From Paratinospora sagittata (taxonomy: Eukaryota > Streptophyta > Magnoliopsida > Ranunculales > Menispermaceae), in the NCBI GenBank assembly GCA_035771175.1, contig CM069593.1:2970461-3034460 (forward strand): a DNA stretch of 64,000 nucleotides, in the 5' to 3' direction. The notes beneath the pieces were generated by a model, which was given only the letters and a program-made list of their open reading frames with translations, was not told the DNA's origin and made no database searches. Below, one piece after another: positions 10,263-22,021 of the stretch; the first letter of the stretch is position 1, and every line of letters starts with the position of its first letter. The position numbers and the translations under genes were made by a program.

Positions 10263-12684
10263 CTATCCCCTGATCAATAGAAACTCCATTATGTTTCCTA
10301 AAATTCCCTTGTCATATGGATTTCTAAACGTTGTTTCTGTGTATGATTGCCCTGAAAAACAAAAGTAAAATAAAATGGGTAAAAGAAGTTTGGAGTAACA
10401 AAGGTTCATAGAGGCATATGTAGACGAGTTATACCTGGTTGATACTGAACACGAATTTGAAACTCTGGATATTTCTTCCAATTTATCTGAATTTGAAAAA
10501 CAACTGCATGCTTAAGTCATCCATACTACCATTTGAAAAACAAATCCCAGTAATTACAAAACTCATTTACGAAACCTACCCATTCCTCAGTTTTAATGTT
10601 GAAGCAAACACAATAAACGTGCCATATAAGGAATACAACCTACTAAATCACCAGAATCTTGTTAGATGATTAACCAAGATACAATTAGCTTTAGAAGTTT
10701 ACAACCCAAAAGAATGCAAAATAAACAAAATCAGTTCATGGAAGCAAACCTGCCACAAAACTTGGAGAACAGAGAACATGATTGTGCTATTAACCAAGTT
10801 ATCAGATAGATTAGCCTGTCAATGGAAGATTAAGTGATGTCAGAATCACTCTTACTGATAATTTGGCTTACAGGGTTCATCTCAAGAACCTGGCACACTT
10901 GAAAAACACATTAGCAGTTTTATAACGTCCTCAGAAATAATTTTACACACCTTGTGCAAAGCATTCTCCACGAGTGTAGAGTCCATATCTGCATATGGAA
11001 GACAACTGATGAATTAGAACTGACAAATGATCCAGTTCACTACAAAGTAAGTCATTTGGGATGATAAGGATATACAGAAGAAGCTATAACAGAACTAAGT
11101 GAGAAATTTTTTTTGGTACAAGACATGTACTAAAGCACAGAAGGCAAGAGTGAACATTCCACTTGTGGCGTGGTGAGATTTGAGAAAAATAAGCCGAGGT
11201 ATCCAAAGGTCTCAATAAATCCATTAACCCTCGTTGGATGATCATAATCATTGCTAAATTTTGAACCAGTAGGTCATTAAAACTAGATTGTAACAATAAC
11301 ATTATTGAATTCTCAAATCTAATTTTCCACCTCAGTGATCACCCAAGGGACATTCCCCTTTCTTAGTTATCTAAGATCAATGTAAAGTTGCAGTTTGGAT
11401 AAAAACACTTACATTGAGTTGACGAGACAATGTAAGAAATCTCGATCATCATAAACCCTACTAGAAGAACCATAAATAGTGCATGATTCTTCTGACCTGT
11501 ACACCCAAAGAAAAAAAAAATTGCACTTTACATTTGAGACAACTACATGCTATGTAATTTGACAAGTAACTAAATCAATAATACACAATTAAAGTTCTCT
11601 TCACCTATGCAATTCCCAAAAGCTGGACAATGGTGATCAAATCCTCTTACATATCTCTTACACCGCTTACAGTATCTTACTCTTCTCATTGTAACAGAAC
11701 CCTGTGAAAGAAAATTAAGCAAGCAAACAAGATATCCAAACATTAAGACCGTCAAAAACATAAAACAAGCATGTCTATTATGGAACTATGTCGCTAACGA
11801 ACATTCACATCAAGAACAAAGTTCTAATCTCTTATAGATTTTTTATTTTTTTTGTGGACTCTTCTAAGATTGCCAGCATATGTGAAACCTAAATTATATA
11901 CCACAGATGAAGAAATCTCTGGTTCAGCTTCTACAGCCTCACAATCTGGTCCGACATCGGAAACTGTAGTAGGGATTGGCCCTTCCGATCTGCAACCGTC
12001 ATCGGCAACCCAACCAGGATCACTAGAAAGAATACTGCCAACAATACCATCATCATGCTTATCAGATAAAAACATCAAATCTAACTGATGAAAAAACCAC
12101 ATTCCTTCATTGATCCAAAACCAGTAATCAGCAGATACAATAGTTTCCATAATTTTGTAAAATTACCTACAGAAACCAAAGATCAGAACTGCACATTCCA
12201 AATTAAAAGCGATATTCATCACCGATTGAGTTGCTGCAAATCAACACAAACTCTATAATTAATGCCAGAAAATACGAGTTATAACAACTTGGAAGAAAAA
12301 GAAAAAAAAAACCTTTTTGGATCACAGAGAAATGAATTCCCCAAATGAACAAGATATTGAAGAGTACAAAGGCTGGAGCCGAGGCGTTAACTCGCAGAAG
12401 TCGCTTGAAACTTCTACCGAGAACAGAAAGGAGCAAGAGAAGAAGAGCTGCGAAGACATAGATGTAAACAGAAGGAATGCAAAATTAGAGTTGAAGAAAC
12501 AGAGATTTTATAGAAGAGAACCTGAAAAGGCGAGCTTGAGCAGAAAATGCGAGGACGAGAAGTAGCGAGGGACCATGGATAGGGCCAATTGAGAGATGCA
12601 GACGAAGACGCAGGAGATTGTCGAAGAAAGCATAGATTGCGATGGACATGATCTGAAGCGTGTCTGAAACCCTAACCCTAGCAT
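10263..12684 (-). CDS. DHHC-type protein S-acyltransferase (12 exons)
   Basis: Palmitoyltransferase that would attach fatty acyl groups to cysteines of membrane proteins. Exons on the minus strand: 12684-12522, 12447-12313, 12233-12167, 12034-11902, 11701-11605, 11496-11413, 10988-10951, 10889-10872, 10815-10750, 10639-10580, 10486-10435, 10351-10263; all joins are GT-AG and in frame, giving 333 residues. Seen: two hydrophobic N-terminal spans, then the cysteine-rich domain RYCKRCKRYVRGFDHHCPAF with DHHC at 188-191 and GNCIGQKN after it, a third span (ALFMVLLVGFMMIEISYIVS), a fourth ending VVFLIWHVYCVCFN, then KTEEWINWKKYPEFQ and FRNPYDKGILGN, the familiar C-terminal motifs of this plant branch. 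Exon 4's donor (TGTG/GT at 11901) and the 18-nt exon 8 are the least certain parts. Confidence 0.85.
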
Positions 12685-13827
12685 TTTGGGCGCCAAAAGA
12701 TTAACAGTCACTGTACAACGGCCATGATTTCTATTTATTTGTATTATAAATCTTATTCTTATTTGTAATTGTTTTTTGGGTATTATTATTACTACTTGTA
12801 TTTTTATTTTTATTTTTATGCATACTCGGAAATTATAATACCCAAAAAATTACAAATAAGAATAAGATTTGTGGATTAAATTTGATATTAAAAGATTCTT
12901 GCAAATTTAATGGATAAGTTTTTTATTTTTATTTTTATAAAAACTTTAACTTGCAAAGGGTCTAAAGGTTTTTTTTTTTTTTTTTTTTTTTCAAAAGTTA
13001 TGTTAGATGTAGATATGCAACGGAAAGGTTGGATGGTGGGCATTTACACAACAATCATTGATATATGCTATTCAATGGATGTTGGAACCTGAGTCGCATG
13101 CATTTGCATGTAAAGTCTGAAAATTATTTTCATATTATAATTATATGAATTGGTACAATGTAACTACTAGATAGGACGGAATTAAAGAAAGCAAATTCAT
13201 AAAACGACTTAGTTAAGTTGAATTATATAAACAACTACATGAATATTATTTTTTATTTTTTTTTTCATGAAACATATCTTAAAAAGAGAAAGAAAAACAA
13301 AAAGAATTGCTACTAATGTTAGTCGTGATTCTAGTAGCCTCGTTCTTAACGGTTATCTCTACGATTTGATCAGTTTCCTCTGATACTGTATTAGTAGTTT
13401 CCTAGAAACCATTTGATCTATGAATTAATATTGTTAGATGGAGGGAGGCCCAAATATCAAACTAAAATATATATTAATAAATGGTTTGCTTTCAAATTTC
13501 AAACGAAAGGGCTTTTAAAAGGGTAGTCTTCAATTTCTGTTTTAGTTTAAAAAATAAATAATGAGCAAACATTTTTCGTCCAATACCTTTGATTCATCAA
13601 AAAATCTAATCAAACAGAAAACAGCCCCAAAACAATTTATTATTAGAGGATTTTCAAAATCAAACTCATGACTACATAATATATCTCTCAACATCAACTT
13701 ATGTTTCTCTTTCTGTTGTTGCGACAAAGAACAGCTTCCCCTGCAAGCATTTGAACCACTGAGCTATATATTATACCAGTCTAATGACTTTCACCTTCTT
13801 TTCCAATGCGAAATTCACAAAGAAAAT
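12685..13827. other. Spacer between two minus-strand genes
   Basis: The 5' flank of the acyltransferase gene, including GGGTTAGGG-type sequence at its start, then AT-rich DNA with poly-T and poly-A runs. A tRNA-like fragment (AGCTCAGTGGTTCAAATGC on the minus strand near 13760) is too partial to call. No gene seen. Confidence 0.5.
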
Positions 13828-14202
13828 TCATTCTTTCTCCGTTTGGTGGTCTCTATTACTTCCACCGACGATCTCCACGGGTGGCAATGCCTGGAAACAT
13901 CAGGTTGAGCCGAAAGAAATTAAAATAAAGCAAAAGCGTTAGGAGCGGCAATTGGAAAACTTTCTTACGCGTAAAATTCAAACATAATGAAGAAAAATGG
14001 CGTGTGCTGAGTGAAACATTTCGTCAAACACATAGCGTTCATTGGCAAATGGGCGTAACAACCACGTATATACCATATTGGGCTTGAAGATGTTGTGGAC
14101 GACCGAAGCGCCAGCGAGAAGCGAAACGATGACCACTGCACACGACCAAGGCAGCGATGGCGTCCCTATCGGTCGCTTTCCTCCTCCGAATCTCTGCGGC
14201 AT
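13828..14202 (-). CDS. Short one-span membrane protein, Brawnin/UQCC6-like
   Basis: Two exons: 14202-14074 (43 codons) and 13890-13828 (20 codons plus stop TGA), joined at ATG/GTATAT with a pyrimidine-rich acceptor TTTCCAG, both in phase 0. The protein has 63 residues: a Gly/Arg/Pro N-terminus, one hydrophobic span (SCAVVIVSLLAGASVV, about 20-35), then HNIFKPNMALPPVE and a polar tail. The pattern of a short span followed by VVH-x3-(K/R)P and a Pro-rich LPPVE resembles Brawnin (UQCC6), a small mitochondrial inner-membrane factor for respiratory complex III assembly. That link is inference from a short motif. I chose the first ATG; an upstream extension lacks an ATG. Confidence 0.7.
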
Positions 14203-16629
14203 CTTTCTCAAGTCTTGCCGCCCTTCGTTCGTTCCAGTCAATTCGCTACCGAGCGTCACGCCACCCTTATTATCTACGTTAGCCGTAAAGTTAATAATAC
14301 TACTTGGAAAGTTACGAGTAATTTAAATATTGCAATTGTTTTCTAAGGACTTTGACGAGAGCCCAAACTTCTGAAAATTATATCAATTTTCATTAGTCGC
14401 CGCGTGACCAATCCCTTGAGTACAGACAAAACATCTTCCTTCTATTCTATAAAAGAAAAAAATAATAATAATAATTTTTTTTATATATTTGTGAATAATT
14501 AGGAGATAATATGGAACGAGACTCTTGAACCATCTAACCTCATAACACCACGAATCTACTTTTTCATAGTCTAGAGACCCAATGAACTTCACTAAAAAAA
14601 ATTTAATTTAAGTTTAATGAGAAAAAAAAAATACAATGTAATACAAGAATTTTAGCTTTCAAAATAAAATAAAAGGTTAACATTTACAAAGAAAAGAATA
14701 CATCTTTGGCTCTCAAATAAATTTGGTGTTTTTCCAATTGTCTAGTTGACCATTTATTTAATTCAAATAAAATTGAAATTAGTAATACTAATGTTCATAT
14801 GTGTGTACGTGACCCTTAATGTCACATGTATTTTTTTTTTCTTTTTAAATTTCTTTATTATAGAAAATTTAATATCATGATCTAAGTAAAACATTACTGT
14901 CAAAAGGCATGGATATGATGATATTCATGGATTAGTTTGCCCTAGAAAGGTCTCAAATAGCAAGGATGATTTTTTTTTCCCTAATTAATCTTAATTTACA
15001 TCCATGCCATTTTCTCGATATTGAATTTTGTTTTCAATCATCAATAAACAAAGTCTAACAACTCTCGTTCCGAGAATGGCAAAAATAAACTAAAAAGTTT
15101 AATTCACTCTTTTAATCAGATTTTGACTCTTAGAATTTATTTAATTAAATAAATAATCAAATTTTTGTGATGGAAATCGATAGCGTTTGGGAACAACGTA
15201 CCTCATTTTAACTTGTTTAAATGTGAAATATATAAATTAATCACAAAAAGAATGGACCGTGGCATGTCTGGTTTGGTATCAACAAATTCAATGCGGTCCA
15301 AAGACGGTGCTTGCTTGCAAAATAAAATTTACAGGAAGTTGCTATGGAAGTTCTTCGTACCTCCTCAAAAGTATGGTATGATGATGGGGTATTTTTTATA
15401 TAACTAATTATTAACATTGTTTCTTCAGAAAAAAAAAATTAAATATCAAAGGTAAAATATAATATAGTGACCCTCTAATTAAGAAATACCTAATTGGGCA
15501 AGAGGTGATTAGAGATCCCTTTCAAATAATATAAATAATTCCCAAAATTGAGACGAGTAATATAAGTAGTGGTTAGTGTTACTCATTATTTATAGATTGA
15601 TTTCTACACATATCTGTGTTGGAGATGATTAATATTTGAGATTTAATCTTTTGCTATGGCTAGATTTCATATTTATATATAGTTAATTTATATAAGAAAT
15701 AACAATAGTAATCTATATTATTATATATAATGAGAACTTTAACATTTTACGGTTAAGCCTTCTTTTTCTTTTCTTTTTTTATTGAAGTAACAAAATTAAT
15801 GACCCTCAAAAGTCTATCTTATTTGATATTATATAAAAAGAATTATTTTAATGTTAAGAAAGACGGAACAGTAAATAATATTATATTTTAACTAATTTAT
15901 TCCTTTTGCCAATGTTTCTTCTTTGTTAAGAGTTTTTTTCTTTTTTTAATTCAGATTTTTTCTATTCTATCGTTACAATTTTTATTTGATTCATACCTAA
16001 TTTATTCTTATTCGTTTTATTATATAGATCAAAAGGCATAAATATAATATTTCTTTCTTGCAAAATATTTACTTTATCTTAATCGTCGTTAAATAACAAA
16101 AATCACAGTCTAATTACTGGGACACCTCCTAGCTCCGAAAAATAGGTAATAAAAAAATTTTTTTTAAAAAATAATAATAATAATAATTAGTTCTCCTTTA
16201 GCTTGAGCCGTTCCCGACGCCCCGCCTCAACGGAAACATGTTAACATGTTACGAAGAGATTAATTCATAGGCCTCATCATGTTGTCATCCGTGGTGACAA
16301 ATGAGATTCCAAGAACTTGTCACCTACAGACTTGTCTATTTTTTCTCCACCTGCTGAATCTTCACAGCAACTTCTTCCAAATATAGAATTACAAGAAAAC
16401 CAATATCCAAAAGTCTCTTTCAATCATATATATAGAAAAATTACTATATATATCTATATATATATATATATGGAAGCCCTCGATCGAGGAAGAAGCCAAA
16501 GAACAAAAGATACAAGTTAAGTGCAATCCTGCAACAAAGTGGTTACCTAAGTGTTGTTCAGATCATCAAGTTCTACTTGCTGCTAATTTCCCGGGCACCC
16601 ACATAATCATCAAGCAAGCAATTTTCAAC
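14203..16629. other. AT-rich spacer, no gene seen
   Basis: Very AT-rich with poly-A/T runs and a (TA)n tract at about 16446-16470. No convincing frame or RNA gene. The last 300 bases are presumably the promoter and leader of the DC1 gene. Confidence 0.55.
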
Positions 16630-17382
16630 ATGAAATACACAGAGCTCCGGCATTACAGCCACGACCACATCCTCAAGCTGGTGCACCACGACGCACCTTA
16701 CCGATGCGACGGGTGCGTGGAAATAGGCTTCGGATTGCGATATAGATGCAAGCTCTGCGACTACGATCTTCACAAAGATTGCATGTTCGCAACCTCCTCT
16801 TCTAACCACGCTTTCTACAAAGAAAGCACTTTCAAATTCCATGATTTCCCACCAGGAGAACGCGAGCGCTTCTGCGACGCTTGTGGAGGAGACGCCAAAG
16901 GCTTCATTTATCACTGCAAGAAAAATAATCGTGACTTACATCCGTGTTGCCTTAAGCTACCGTGTAAGATAGAAGGTGATGGCGTTGTCCTCAGGCTTCG
17001 CGAGAAGGTTTCGAGTAATTGTTATTGGTGTGGGAAGAAGGAGCTGTGGGAAGGGGTCACTGGGTGGTCCTATGTTTCGACTTGCAAGAATTATCACTTC
17101 CACGTGCGTTGCGTGAAGGAAATTCTTGTGAAGAGATGGGAGAGAGGCCATTTTGGTTCTTCGAATAATAATTACAACACTATAGATAGTAGTAGTAGTA
17201 CTAGTCTTGCACTGGATAATAGGAATCGAGATCTGCAATTGGTGGATCTTCAAGGGGGTGGGAATGGTGGGAAGATTCGTAAGTATTGGAAGACTCTGAA
17301 ATTTGTGCTTAGCCTTATTGTGTCGACGTTACTAGGAGATCCAACAGCAATTGTTGCTTCGCTGATTGAGTCTCTAATATAA
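16630..17382 (+). CDS. DC1-domain (Cys/His-rich C1) protein
   Basis: Intronless, 250 residues, start at the first ATG. DC1 proteins are a large plant family of zinc-binding, C1-like proteins implicated in stress and hormone responses; the molecular role of most is unknown. Seen: repeated His/Cys modules: HYSHDHILKLVHH then YRCDGCVEIGFGLRYRCKLC and DYDLHKDC (about 8-51), FHDFPP with RFCDACGGDAKGFIYHCKKN and DLHPCC (about 70-107), and a third Cys pair (CYWCGKK, about 131-137) with a final HFHVRC (about 156-161). After a Ser/Asn-rich linker the C-terminus is hydrophobic (FVLSLIVSTLL onward) and may anchor to a membrane. It is shorter than many relatives but shows no break. Confidence 0.9.
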   Translation: MKYTELRHYSHDHILKLVHHDAPYRCDGCVEIGFGLRYRCKLCDYDLHKDCMFATSSSNHAFYKESTFKFHDFPPGERERFCDACGGDAKGFIYHCKKNNRDLHPCCLKLPCKIEGDGVVLRLREKVSSNCYWCGKKELWEGVTGWSYVSTCKNYHFHVRCVKEILVKRWERGHFGSSNNNYNTIDSSSSTSLALDNRNRDLQLVDLQGGGNGGKIRKYWKTLKFVLSLIVSTLLGDPTAIVASLIESLI

Positions 17383-17916
17383 TTTATACCCTGATGTATA
17401 TATATATGTCGATCACTTCTGATTACTGCGTGGAGAATGTGAATTATATGTATAGTGTGCAATATGAGTAGTTGTTGCAAAAAATAAATATTATTTGTAA
17501 TATGGCGTGATGTGTGGGGCTTACGAAGTCAGTTGTTGTAAGCATGCTCAAGGTTAGGTTGTGTAGGCTTATCTAAGAATTCACATATTCCTTATGAAAT
17601 GATATGACTATTGGTGGGTTCTTTGGTAGTTTTATGAATTTCACGTATTCCTTATGAATTGATATGAGTATAGTAGGCATAGAGCTTCGCCGGCCTAGAT
17701 ATGGTACTAGTGCCACTCACGCTAGACGCTATTTCCCGCGTTCTATTGATAGTACGCTACAAGTCTCTATATCCACGAACTCAAGAACAAAAATCATACA
17801 TATTTATAATTTCCTCCTTTGATTCTTGTCATCATTGTTTGGTCAATTTTAATAATATGGATTGAGGTTGTATACTTCATTTTTTTCTTTCATGAATAAT
17901 TAAGGGTTTTTTTTTT
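17383..17916. other. 3' flank of the DC1 gene
   Basis: Probable 3' UTR followed by AT-rich DNA. The motif TTCACATATTCCTTATGAA recurs in altered form about 60 bp later (17580-17670), a short local duplication. No gene seen. Confidence 0.5.
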
Positions 17917-18134
17917 CTTATTTTATCATCGATTTTCTGGCACCCTGGAGGTATCTTCTTTCCCTTTAGACGAAACTAATCATTTCGGACTCTAGCGTGA
18001 CAGAGGCGTTCGGGTTGACCCTTCCAATAGACGTGGATAAATAGGATCATACACCCAAACTTGAACTGAAACTTAGATCTCAACTCTATTTATACTCAGT
18101 TCCTCAATCAATTAAGCCACTACCTGTTGGTATG
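17917..18134 (-). mobile_element. tRNA-derived SINE with 14-bp target duplication
   Basis: On the minus strand: an A-box-like TAGTGGCTTAATTGATTGAGG near the 5' end (about 18125) and a B-box-like GAGATCTAAGTTTCAGTTC (about 18085), then a non-coding body. Both sides carry AAGGG followed by nine or ten T (17902-17916 and 18135-18148), a clear target-site duplication. The A-rich 3' tail merges with the left duplication. Confidence 0.75.
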
Positions 18135-18148
18135 AAGGGTTTTTTTTT

Positions 18149-19577
18149 ATGACATCATAGTTTTGTCTCATGTATCAGATCATGAAACAAGCAATTGATC
18201 AATCCCCTTATACCATTTCTTTTTGGTATTTATTAGTTATTTATATAAAATACTGCAATTTTATGTGCACATCTTCCTGTTTATTCTGCCACGTAGATCT
18301 CTACAAGGATCTAATTCATAATAATTAACAAACAAGAAGAAAGATATCGAAAGATAGATTAAACCTTAGACCTTGTACCACTTTTTTTAAAGTTATTTTT
18401 TAACAAATCAAATGCATTTTCTAAGATAGATTTTTTGTTTTGTTTCCAAACCGTAGATCTCAATTGATTAAATATTATTTAATAATTTTTTTCCTTTAAA
18501 AAAAAAATCTTTACCTCTTCTTTGTTTCTAATTTTTTTGAAAACAGAAAACAAGATTCAAATTTAAAACGAAGCACAAAAGTTTTTCATCTTTTCTAATT
18601 TTTTTCATGTCCTTTTTTTACTACTTTTTATCTTTTTGTCTTTTTTATTGTGATTATAATATATAATAATTTGTCCTCCTAACTAAAATTTATTGAAACC
18701 AAAACAATTTAAATAATTAAAACATTTAATTTTTCAATAAATGTCAATTTATCAAAGGCTACTATGTATATTAAATAATCGCTACAAACTATAATGAAGC
18801 TTAACAATAAAAAAGTAGATTCTACTTAATTTTTTTCTAATCTTTTACTTTAATTATCTTCAATTGCATATAAAAAAGTCTAGTCACAAAAAAATAGTAA
18901 AAAAAGCATGAAAAAGAATAAATGAAAATTAGAAAAATAGAAGAGTTAAAGATTTAAAAAAAAGGAAAAAATACAAAAATTAAAAATTAACTCAAGGCAC
19001 GTTTTCCTTAATTATTTAAAAAAAGGAGAGCCCTGTGCCACGCGGCTGCTGCGTGGCGGAGAGTCTGAGTCCTTGCGGACTCTGGCAAAGGGTCCGCAAA
19101 CACGCACTCCAGGGAAACGCCACAAGAAAGAGGACCTAGAGGTCAACTTCCACGTGTCATATTCTAAACACCGAGTTTCATTAGTATACCTTATGCACGG
19201 GGACACGTTGGTTTGATGCCCTACCGGTAGAGCTAAATTATCTCCCTTGTACAATAGCCCTCTTCCAACAGCAACAGCTACATACATTCTATTTTTCGTC
19301 ACGGCTATCCATCAAGGTCTTACCTACACCTCATGTTCATTAACTGAAATAACTGCCATTTACCCGTTTTATCTCCCACCTTATGTTCTATAAAACGTTC
19401 CTCAAACAAACCACCAAAAACTGAATTCACGGTGCAATTCCTAAACTCCATCATCACCAACTAATGGTCTCTGCAATACATATTTATATGTAGCAGATGA
19501 TCTTCAAGTTTTGAGAGGAATTATAGAGAGTTAAGTGTATTAAAACAAGACAATATCAGGAATTGGTCTCTCTGAAT
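18149..19577. other. Spacer and promoter region of the pectinesterase gene
   Basis: AT-rich to about 19015, then an abrupt GC-rich island (about 19020-19340) with two short hairpins (CCACGC/GCGTGG at 19038-19056 and GAGTCC/GGACTC at 19067-19082) and a CACGTG G-box near 19151. This probably belongs to the promoter of the gene starting at 19578. Confidence 0.5.
19389..19395 (+). promoter_or_regulatory. Probable TATA box of the pectinesterase gene
   Basis: TATAAAA lies about 190 bp upstream of the start codon, in the region between the GC-rich island and a plausible 5' leader. Confidence 0.45.
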
Positions 19578-22021
19578 ATGGCTGGATACGCAAATGTGAA
19601 TGGCGGAAACAATCCATCAAAGAAGAAGAAAATCGCCACCATTGGCATCTCTTCTCTAATCCTCGTGGCCATGGTTGTCGCAATCGCCGTTGGTGTTAGT
19701 AAACACCATGACGGGTCCGACGCTGGTGCCGCCGCCAGTGGCGGTCAAAGTGGTGATGTACATACATCCATGAAGGCCATCCAAGCCATTTGCCAACCTA
19801 CCGAGTACAAACACACCTGCGTCGATTCCCTTACGGCCGCCGCAGGAAACACGACGGACCCTAAAGAGCTCATTAAGATTGCTTTTAATGTCACCATGAA
19901 CCATATTACTGAAGCAATTAAGCATTCAACTGTGTTGCAAGAAGTGGAGAAGGATCCAATGAATCAACAAGCTCTTGAGAATTGTAGGGAGCTTATGGAT
20001 TATGCTATTGGTGATTTAAAACACTCTTTTGAGCAATTGGGCACGTTGGATCTTAGCAAGGTTGATGACATTTTGTATGAACTCAAGGTGTGGCTTAGTG
20101 CTGCAATTACTTATGAAGAGACATGCTTGGATGGATTTGTGAACTCAACTGGTACTGCTGGTGAGTCTATGAGGCAAGCATTGAATTCCTCCATGGAGCT
20201 AACGAGCAATGCTCTTGCCATTGTCGCCGACATCACCTCTGTCCTCACTTCCTTGCAGATTCCGGTCCTTAGCCGCCGCCTCCTTTCTGAGGAATCTGAA
20301 CTTGCATCGGACGGTTTCCCAACATGGGTTTCTGCTGTGAAACGCAAGCACCTTGCAGCACCTACGGCATCCATCAAACCTAATGTCGTTGTTGCGAAGG
20401 ATGGGAGCGGCAAATATAAGACCATCGCAGAAGCACTGGAAGGTGTTCCAAAGAAAAGCAACGATACATATGTAATATACATTAAAGCGGGAGTTTACAA
20501 GGAACAAATTGAGGTTGGCAAGAGCTTAACTCATGTTATGATGGTTGGAGATGGCCCAACCAAGACCAGGATCACTGGTAACAAGAACTTTGTTGACGGG
20601 ACTTCTACCTACAAGACTGCAACTGTTGGTAAGTTTATTATGATAAGACCAAACCATCCTTCTTCTCATCACTGAAGCTAGCTAGCTACGCCCCTCATCT
20701 CTTATAGGTGAGATATGAAAATGCAAAAAAGACACCTAAAACTCTTGCTTGCCATGCCCCCCTTAAAATTAATGTTAAAGTAACATCTACAATGTACATT
20801 ATTGATAGAAACATTTCATCAATCCACCATTGCATTTTCTTGAATTATGTACCAACGTACATGATTCAAAACAATTTAATGTTAAATTAAAAGTGATGTT
20901 TCTATATATATTTGTAATAAATGTTAATATATCACTACTCTAAAAGAAAACATCCATATTGTACGACCATCAACATCGAAAATATTATTATTGAAGGTTT
21001 ACTCTTTAACCTAAAAGTTATAGTTTAATAGGTAAAGTCGAAAAGATGCATACAAGCACAATGTCATTAACCTCCTTTCCATACTCAAAGGACTTAAATA
21101 CAAGACTTTTCACACTACAAGAAAATAGGCTTGTGTATAATACAAAACGTCATTATATAGTCATTTTCTTGTAGTTTCACAAACTTAAGTTTTGATATAG
21201 TGTTAGAAATTATTTGACACAAAAGCTATAGTTGATGTATAATAGAGGTCTACGAATAAACATTAAGCTACATCACTAACATTAACATGTGTACTAATTA
21301 AAAAATTAAACCTTGGATCAATATTGTTGCAGCTGTAGTGGGAAATGGATTCATGGCTAGGGACATTGGATTCGAGAACAGCGCGGGAGCCGCGAAGCAT
21401 CAAGCAGTAGCACTAAGAGTGTCATCTGAAATGTCAATTTTCTACAACTGTCATATGGATGGTTATCAAGATACCCTTTATGCTCACTCAAAGCGCCAGT
21501 TCTACCGCGATTGCACAATCAGTGGTACCATCGACTTTGTGTTCGGAGATGCACCGAGTGTGTTCCAAAACTGCAAGTTTGTGGTGAGGAAGCCACTTGA
21601 TAACCAAAAATGCATTGTAACAGCCCAAGGAAGGAAGGATAAGAATCAGCCCACTGGTATAATTCTTCATAACTGCACCATCATGGCAGATCCAGAATAC
21701 TATCCTGTAAGGCAAAGGCTGAAATCATATCTTGGTCGACCATGGAAGGAGTTCTCCAGAACCATAATTATGTACTCACAAATCGACGACTTGATTCAGC
21801 CAGACGGATGGCTTCCATGGATGGGTGATTATGCTCTTAACACTTGTTTCTATGCAGAAATCAATAATAAGGGCCCTGGCTCGAACATGTCCAAAAGAGT
21901 TAAGTGGCAAGGTGTTAAGACCTTATCAGCTGATAATGCCAGGCAATTTGCACCAGGAAAGTTCCTTTTAGGTGATAGCTGGATTACTCCCACCAGAATT
22001 CCCTACTCTTCTGGAGTGTAG
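19578..22021 (+). CDS. Type I pectinesterase with N-terminal inhibitor domain
   Basis: Demethylates cell-wall homogalacturonan, releasing methanol. Two exons, 19578-20628 and 21333-22021, joined G/GTAAGT to TTGCAG/CT in frame, giving 579 residues. Seen: a cytosolic basic start (KKKK at 15-18), a membrane anchor (about 20-41), an inhibitor (PMEI) domain (about 60-225), the processing motif RRLL at 233-236, then the catalytic domain: GVYKEQ (305-310), QAVAL (374-378), QDTL with Asp397, DFVFG with Asp418, and LGRPW (484-488). All expected catalytic residues (Gln374, Gln396, Asp397, Asp418, Arg486, Trp488) are present. The start ATG follows an in-frame TTG; ATG at 19578 is the natural choice. Intact by sequence. 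Confidence 0.96.
21114..21175. mobile_element. 62-bp miniature inverted-repeat insertion in pectinesterase intron
   Basis: Ends are exact inverted repeats ACTACAAGAAAAT and ATTTTCTTGTAGT, and TTCAC flanks both sides (21109-21113 and 21176-21180). The terminal word (C)ACTACAAGAAAA is common in plant CACTA-superfamily transposons. With only 62 bp it is non-coding and could fold into a hairpin. Whether the duplication is 5 bp, or 3 bp as expected of CACTA elements, is ambiguous. Confidence 0.7.

Noticed and set aside
13740..13775. tRNA-like AGCTCAGTGGTTCAAATGC on the minus strand
   Set aside because: Only an A-box-like word; no B-box at the proper distance, no cloverleaf and no flanking duplication.
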